NCBI GenBank assembly: GCA_021160185.1
Contig: JAGHDA010000050.1
Coordinates: forward strand, 1-10,509
Source of the DNA: Verrucomicrobiota bacterium
Lineage (GTDB): Bacteria > Verrucomicrobiota > Verrucomicrobiia > Limisphaerales > CAZBKV01
DNA length: 10,509 nt
Direction: 5' to 3'
The notes beneath the pieces were generated by a model that saw nothing but the letters and a program-made list of their open reading frames with translations, was not told the DNA's origin and searched no databases. Both the position numbers and the translations under genes were made by a program. Positions 7,538 through 10,509 of the stretch are shown piece by piece; the first letter of the stretch is position 1, and each line of letters begins with the position of its first letter.

Positions 7538-8755
7538 ATGGCGGTCCTGGTTCAAAAGTACGGAGGCTCTTCGGTGGCGACCACTGATCGAATCAAAAAG
7601 GTTGCCGCCCGAGTGTCCAGGTCCCAAGAGGAAGGGTATCAGGTGGTGGTCGTCGTCAGCGCCATGCAGGGCATGACCGATCGGCTCATCGCCATGGCCA
7701 AGGAGATTATGCCCATCCCCACCGAGCGGGAGATGGACATGCTCCTTTCCACCGGCGAACAAATCACGATCGCCTTGACGGCCATGGCGCTGCACGCCCA
7801 GGGCGTGCCCGCCGTCTCGCTCACCGGAGCCCAGGCGGGCATCCTTACCGACGGCGTCCACACCAAGGCGCGCATCCTGAACATCACCCCCAAACAGATC
7901 TACCGGTTCCTCGACGCGGGGCAGGTGGTCATCGTGGCCGGCTTCCAAGGGCGCACCCCGGAGGGCCACATTACCACCCTGGGCCGAGGCGGCTCGGACC
8001 TGACGGCGATCGCCCTGGCGGCCGCCTTGAAAGCGGAGCTTTGCCAGATCTACACCGACGTGGACGGCGTCTACACCGCCGATCCCCGCGTGGCGCCCAA
8101 CGCGCGCAAGCTGGACGAGATCTCCTACGATGAAATGTTGGAGCTGGCCGGCAGCGGCGCGAAGGTGATGCAGTTGCGCTCGGTCGAGTTCGCCAAGAAA
8201 TTCGGCGTGGTGTTTGAGGTGCGCTCGAGCATGAACGACAACCCGGGAACAATCGTGAAGGAAGAAGCCAAAAGCATGGAGGACGTAGTGGTCCGGGGCG
8301 TCGGCCTGGACAAAAACCAGGCCAAGGTGACCGTGGAAGGCGTGCCGGATCGTCCGGGCAAAGCGGCGCAGATTTTCAGCGCCCTGGCCCGGGCGGCGAT
8401 CAATGTGGACATGATCGTTCAGAACGTCAGCCGCGCCGCCAATCATCCGGTGACCGACGTCTCTTTTACGGTGGACAAGGCCGACCTGCCCAAGGCGCTG
8501 AAGGTGATGGAGGAGCTCAAGCCCCAGATCGGCTTCGAGAGCGTCGACGCCAATGAACAGATCGGCAAGCTCTCCATCGTCGGCGTCGGCATGCGCGGCC
8601 ATTCTGGCGTCGCGGCCCGCCTGTTCGAGATTCTCGCGCGGGAGAAAATCAACATCGAGATGATCTCCACCAGCGAGATCAAGGTCTCGGTGGTGATTGA
8701 CCGAAAGCGGGCTGATGAGGCGGCCCGCACGGTCCACGCCGCGTTTCTGGAATGA
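7538..8755 (+). CDS. lysC: Aspartate kinase with two ACT domains
   Basis: Phosphorylates L-aspartate, the first committed step to lysine, threonine, methionine and diaminopimelate. The 405 residues match the Corynebacterium/Bacillus-type monofunctional enzyme. The N-terminal amino-acid-kinase domain (1-245) shows KYGGSSV with K7, STGEQ with E74, GRGGSD (149-154), and the nucleotide-site segment YTDVDGVYTADPR (172-184). Two ACT domains follow (about 264-335 and 346-405), including VPDRPGKAAQIF and the NVDMIVQNVS effector-site region, which suggests allosteric inhibition by lysine and/or threonine. It lies 47 bp after hom and 18 bp before rdgB on the same strand. The start ATG has only a weak upstream purine signal, but homology fixes it: MAVLVQKYGG is the standard N terminus. 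An internal ATG at M247 could start a separate regulatory subunit (listed separately). Confidence 0.97.
   Translation: MAVLVQKYGGSSVATTDRIKKVAARVSRSQEEGYQVVVVVSAMQGMTDRLIAMAKEIMPIPTEREMDMLLSTGEQITIALTAMALHAQGVPAVSLTGAQAGILTDGVHTKARILNITPKQIYRFLDAGQVVIVAGFQGRTPEGHITTLGRGGSDLTAIALAAALKAELCQIYTDVDGVYTADPRVAPNARKLDEISYDEMLELAGSGAKVMQLRSVEFAKKFGVVFEVRSSMNDNPGTIVKEEAKSMEDVVVRGVGLDKNQAKVTVEGVPDRPGKAAQIFSALARAAINVDMIVQNVSRAANHPVTDVSFTVDKADLPKALKVMEELKPQIGFESVDANEQIGKLSIVGVGMRGHSGVAARLFEILAREKINIEMISTSEIKVSVVIDRKRADEAARTVHAAFLE
8258..8278 (+). promoter_or_regulatory. Possible internal translation start for an aspartate kinase beta subunit
   Basis: Inside lysC, a purine-rich AAGGAAG (8258-8264) precedes an in-frame ATG at 8276-8278 (M247, beginning MEDVVVRGVG) by 11 nt. 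In Bacillus and Corynebacterium aspartate kinases, an in-frame internal start at the equivalent junction between kinase and ACT domains makes a beta subunit consisting of the two ACT domains. Translation from here would give 159 residues. The spacing is slightly long, so use of this site is an inference from position and the known family arrangement. Confidence 0.45.
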
Positions 8756-8773
8756 GCCCTTCCGCCTCCGCCG

Positions 8774-9418
8774 ATGATCAAGCTCCTGGTCGCCACCCGC
8801 AACCGGCATAAGCTGGAAGAGATCCGCGCCATCCTGGGGCCGGGTTTTGAATGCCGCTCCCTGGAAGATTTTCCCGACGCGCCGCGGGTGACGGAGGACG
8901 GGCGGACGTTCGCCGAGAACGCCGAAAAGAAAGCGCGCGCCCTGGCTCAATGGCTGGCCGGGCGGCCGGAAGCCCGCTCGGGCCAACCGTGGCTGGTGTT
9001 GGCCGATGATTCCGGTTTGGAGACGGACGCCCTGGACGGCGCGCCCGGCGTCTGTTCAGCCCGGTTCGCCGCCGAGGAGGCGGACGGCCCGGAGAACTGT
9101 TCGGACGCAGCCAACAACGCCAAGTTGCTGCGCCTTCTCCGGGACGCGCCTCCCGAGCGCCGCGGGGCCCGGTTTCGGTGCGTGATGGCTCTGAGTTCAG
9201 TTCCTCCCGGCGAGACGCGGTTCTTCGAGGGCGTCTGCGAAGGGCGCATTCTGGAGGCCCCGCACGGGACAGGCGGCTTCGGCTACGACCCGCTCTTTGC
9301 GCCGGAGGGCGGCCGCCGCGCGTTCGCCGAGATGAGCGCGGAGGAGAAGAACCGGCTCAGCCACCGCGCCCGCGCCCTCGCCGCGTTGAAGGCGTGGGCG
9401 CGCGACCGCGGCCTCTGA
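8774..9418 (+). CDS. rdgB: XTP/dITP pyrophosphatase (RdgB/HAM1 family)
   Basis: Hydrolyses non-canonical purine triphosphates (dITP, XTP, ITP) to monophosphate and pyrophosphate, keeping deaminated bases out of DNA and RNA. The 214 residues are close to family length. Family motifs are present: ATRNRHK near the N terminus (7-13, N10 and K13), TFAENA with E48, the catalytic ADDSGL with D78-D79, GTGGFGYDPLF (165-175), and the purine-recognition SHR (196-198). It starts 18 bp after the lysC stop, in a stretch with no purine-rich ribosome binding site, so it is probably translated from the hom-lysC transcript. The ATG at 8774 gives the standard MIKLLVATRN start. Clustering with aspartate-pathway genes probably reflects operon packing rather than shared function. 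Confidence 0.96.
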   Translation: MIKLLVATRNRHKLEEIRAILGPGFECRSLEDFPDAPRVTEDGRTFAENAEKKARALAQWLAGRPEARSGQPWLVLADDSGLETDALDGAPGVCSARFAAEEADGPENCSDAANNAKLLRLLRDAPPERRGARFRCVMALSSVPPGETRFFEGVCEGRILEAPHGTGGFGYDPLFAPEGGRRAFAEMSAEEKNRLSHRARALAALKAWARDRGL

Positions 9419-9507
9419 ACCGGGCGCGGCCTTCGCGTCCGGCCGTTGCCCCGGGCCGTTCGGCGTGGTGAACTAGCCCTGCGCGGCGGCGTGTTTGCCG
9501 TCGGCCC

Positions 9508-9513
9508 AAGGAG
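9508..9513 (+). promoter_or_regulatory. Strong Shine-Dalgarno fixing a GTG start
   Basis: AAGGAG at 9508-9513 lies 6 nt before GTG at 9520-9522. It is the only textbook ribosome binding site visible in the window and is the main reason for choosing this GTG as the start of the dynamin-like gene. Confidence 0.8.
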
Positions 9514-9519
9514 AATTCA

Positions 9520-10509
9520 GTGCAAGAAGCAACGTTGAAAGAACTGGAAGAGCGGGTGCGGAGGCTCTATCGGGAGCGCGCCGCCCCCGCGGCAAGGCGG
9601 TTCGGCCTGGAGCCTTCCGAAAAATTCACCGGAGCCGCCGGCCGCCCCGCCGTCCTCTTTCTGGGCAATCATTCTTCGGGCAAGTCCTCCTTCATCAACT
9701 TCCTCCTCGGCAAAGAGGTCCAGAAAACCGGCCTTGCGCCGGTGGACGACGGATTCACCATCCTGGACTACGCGGAGCGGCCCGACTCGCTGGACGGCCA
9801 CGCGGTTGTGACGCATCCGGAGCTGCCCTATCGGGACCTGGAACGCTACGGGCCCGGGTTCGTCAAGAGATTGCGGATGAAGCTGCTCCCGGCCCCGTTG
9901 CTGCGGGAAGTCACGTTGATCGACAGCCCGGGGATGATCGATTCGGCGGACCGCGGAGTGGGGCGCGGCTACGACTTCATCGAGGCGGCGAGGAACTTCG
10001 CGGAGCGAGCCGACTTGATCCTTTTCTTCTTCGACCCGGACAAGCCGGGCACCACCGGCGAAACGATGTCCGTGTTCACCGAAAGCCTGGCCGGTCAGGA
10101 GCACAAATTGCTCATCCTGCTTCACAAGGTGGATCTCTTCGAGAGCCTGGGCGACTTCGCGCGGACTTACGGGACCCTGTGCTGGAACCTTTCCAAGGTG
10201 ATCCGGTCCAAGGATATGCCGCATCTGTATGTGACTTATCTGCCCGGCTACAATCGGGAGCGCCCCGTGAAGATCGCGCTGGAGGATTTCGACCGTTCGC
10301 GGGAGGAGGTCGTCCGTGAGATCCGCCGCGCCCCGGTGCGGCGGGCGGACAACCTGGTCACCGCGCTCTACCTGGAATGCCGCCGATTGGCGATGACGGG
10401 CCGGGTTTGCCTGGAAGCGGCTGGGGAATACTGTCGGCTGCGCCGGGTTTGGGCGTTGCGGACGGCGGCGGCCGGCGCAGCCGACAGTATTCCCCAGCCG
10501 CTTCCAGGC
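9520..10509 (+). CDS. EHD-type dynamin-family GTPase/ATPase (3'-truncated)
   Basis: At least 330 codons with no stop before the window end. After a short charged N-terminal helix (1-30) comes a dynamin-superfamily G domain: P-loop GNHSSGKSS (49-57), G3 motif DSPG (135-138), and a stretch typical of eukaryotic EHD proteins: RGYDF (149-153), FAERADLILFFFDPDKP (160-176), and RTYGTLCWNLSKVI (215-228), the equivalent of EHD RVYGALMWSLGKVI. EHD proteins bind ATP and remodel membranes as oligomers; the bacterial relatives are poorly studied. Two nucleotide motifs differ: the G4 position reads HKVD (202-205) instead of NKxD, and the switch I region reads PVDDGF (74-79) where EHDs have PTTD-R/C-F. No membrane segment is seen in the part present. 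Start GTG 9520 follows a strong Shine-Dalgarno. The sequence beyond about 10446 lies in or after an inverted repeat and its translation (from about residue 309) should not be trusted. The gene lies 101 bp after rdgB. Confidence 0.85.
   Translation, partial: MQEATLKELEERVRRLYRERAAPAARRFGLEPSEKFTGAAGRPAVLFLGNHSSGKSSFINFLLGKEVQKTGLAPVDDGFTILDYAERPDSLDGHAVVTHPELPYRDLERYGPGFVKRLRMKLLPAPLLREVTLIDSPGMIDSADRGVGRGYDFIEAARNFAERADLILFFFDPDKPGTTGETMSVFTESLAGQEHKLLILLHKVDLFESLGDFARTYGTLCWNLSKVIRSKDMPHLYVTYLPGYNRERPVKIALEDFDRSREEVVREIRRAPVRRADNLVTALYLECRRLAMTGRVCLEAAGEYCRLRRVWALRTAAAGAADSIPQPLPG
10409..10509. repeat. Perfect 38-bp inverted repeat at the window end
   Basis: Bases 10409-10446 and 10472-10509 are exact reverse complements, separated by a 25-nt spacer. 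The right arm ends exactly at the last base of the window. The left arm reads as ordinary protein sequence of the dynamin-like GTPase (CLEAAGEYCRLR), whereas the right arm in the same frame gives antisense-like DSIPQPLPG. This pattern is typical of a fold-back chimera or an assembly-graph dead end at a contig edge. A genuine palindrome or a mobile-element end is less likely, because the left arm lies inside coding sequence. Confidence 0.9.

Noticed and set aside
7244..8986. 580-codon open frame on the - strand opposite hom and lysC
   Set aside because: It is fully antisense to strongly conserved hom, lysC and rdgB coding sequence, and its His/Arg/Gly-rich translation shows no family motif. 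Long antisense frames are expected at this GC content.
9419..9519. Weak CGGCC/GGCCG stem between rdgB and the dynamin-like gene as a terminator
   Set aside because: Only about 5 bp of stem, a 9-nt loop and no T tract; such pairings are common by chance in GC-rich DNA.
9495..10319. 274-codon + strand frame overlapping the dynamin-like gene
   Set aside because: It is a +1 frame shadow; the frame from GTG 9520 has a strong Shine-Dalgarno, a P-loop and EHD motifs.
10409..10509. Inverted repeat as a rho-independent terminator or transposon end
   Set aside because: The stem is far longer than a typical terminator, lacks a T tract, lies within an open reading frame, and ends exactly at the sequence edge, which fits an assembly fold-back better.

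Overview
This is a GC-rich bacterial chromosomal fragment, roughly two-thirds G+C by eye. It has densely packed genes and no sign of plasmid, phage, insertion sequence, CRISPR or RNA genes. It looks like a contig from an uncultured bacterium. The left edge cuts into ruvB, and the right edge falls inside a GTPase gene, exactly at the end of a 38-bp perfect inverted repeat. A Tat-exported xylose-isomerase-like TIM-barrel protein and an EHD-type bacterial dynamin would suit Planctomycetota/PVC-like or similar under-sampled phyla. That placement is only a guess, because no marker gene here decides it.

Layout, left to right: (1) + strand, 5'-truncated ruvB (1-939). (2) A short hairpin (945-963) in the convergent gap. 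(3) A - strand block that reads in the order large PAS/GAF sensor histidine kinase (5799-3052), receiver-histidine kinase hybrid (3055-1940, 4-bp ATGA overlap with the kinase) and Tat-signal sugar isomerase/epimerase-like protein (1893-964, 46-bp gap). (4) A divergent intergenic region of 368 bp (5800-6167). (5) A + strand block: homoserine dehydrogenase hom (6168-7490), aspartate kinase lysC (7538-8755), the XTP/dITP pyrophosphatase rdgB (8774-9418), then an EHD/dynamin-like GTPase (9520 to the window end).

How the genes fit together: hom and lysC encode the first and third enzymes of the aspartate pathway, and both carry ACT domains, so both are likely controlled by feedback from amino-acid end products. 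lysC also has an internal ATG with a purine-rich site upstream, at the place where some bacteria start a separate regulatory beta subunit. The two kinases form a likely cytoplasmic phosphorelay with no DNA-binding output in view. Sharing an operon with an exported isomerase is possible but unproven. ruvB and rdgB are housekeeping genes for recombination and nucleotide-pool cleaning.

The points most worth a second look are the EHD-like GTPase with altered nucleotide-binding motifs, the fold-back inverted repeat at the window end (probably an assembly or amplification artefact that corrupts the GTPase 3' end), and the tightly coupled kinase/REC-kinase pair. I saw no convincing evidence of a wholly new multi-gene system.
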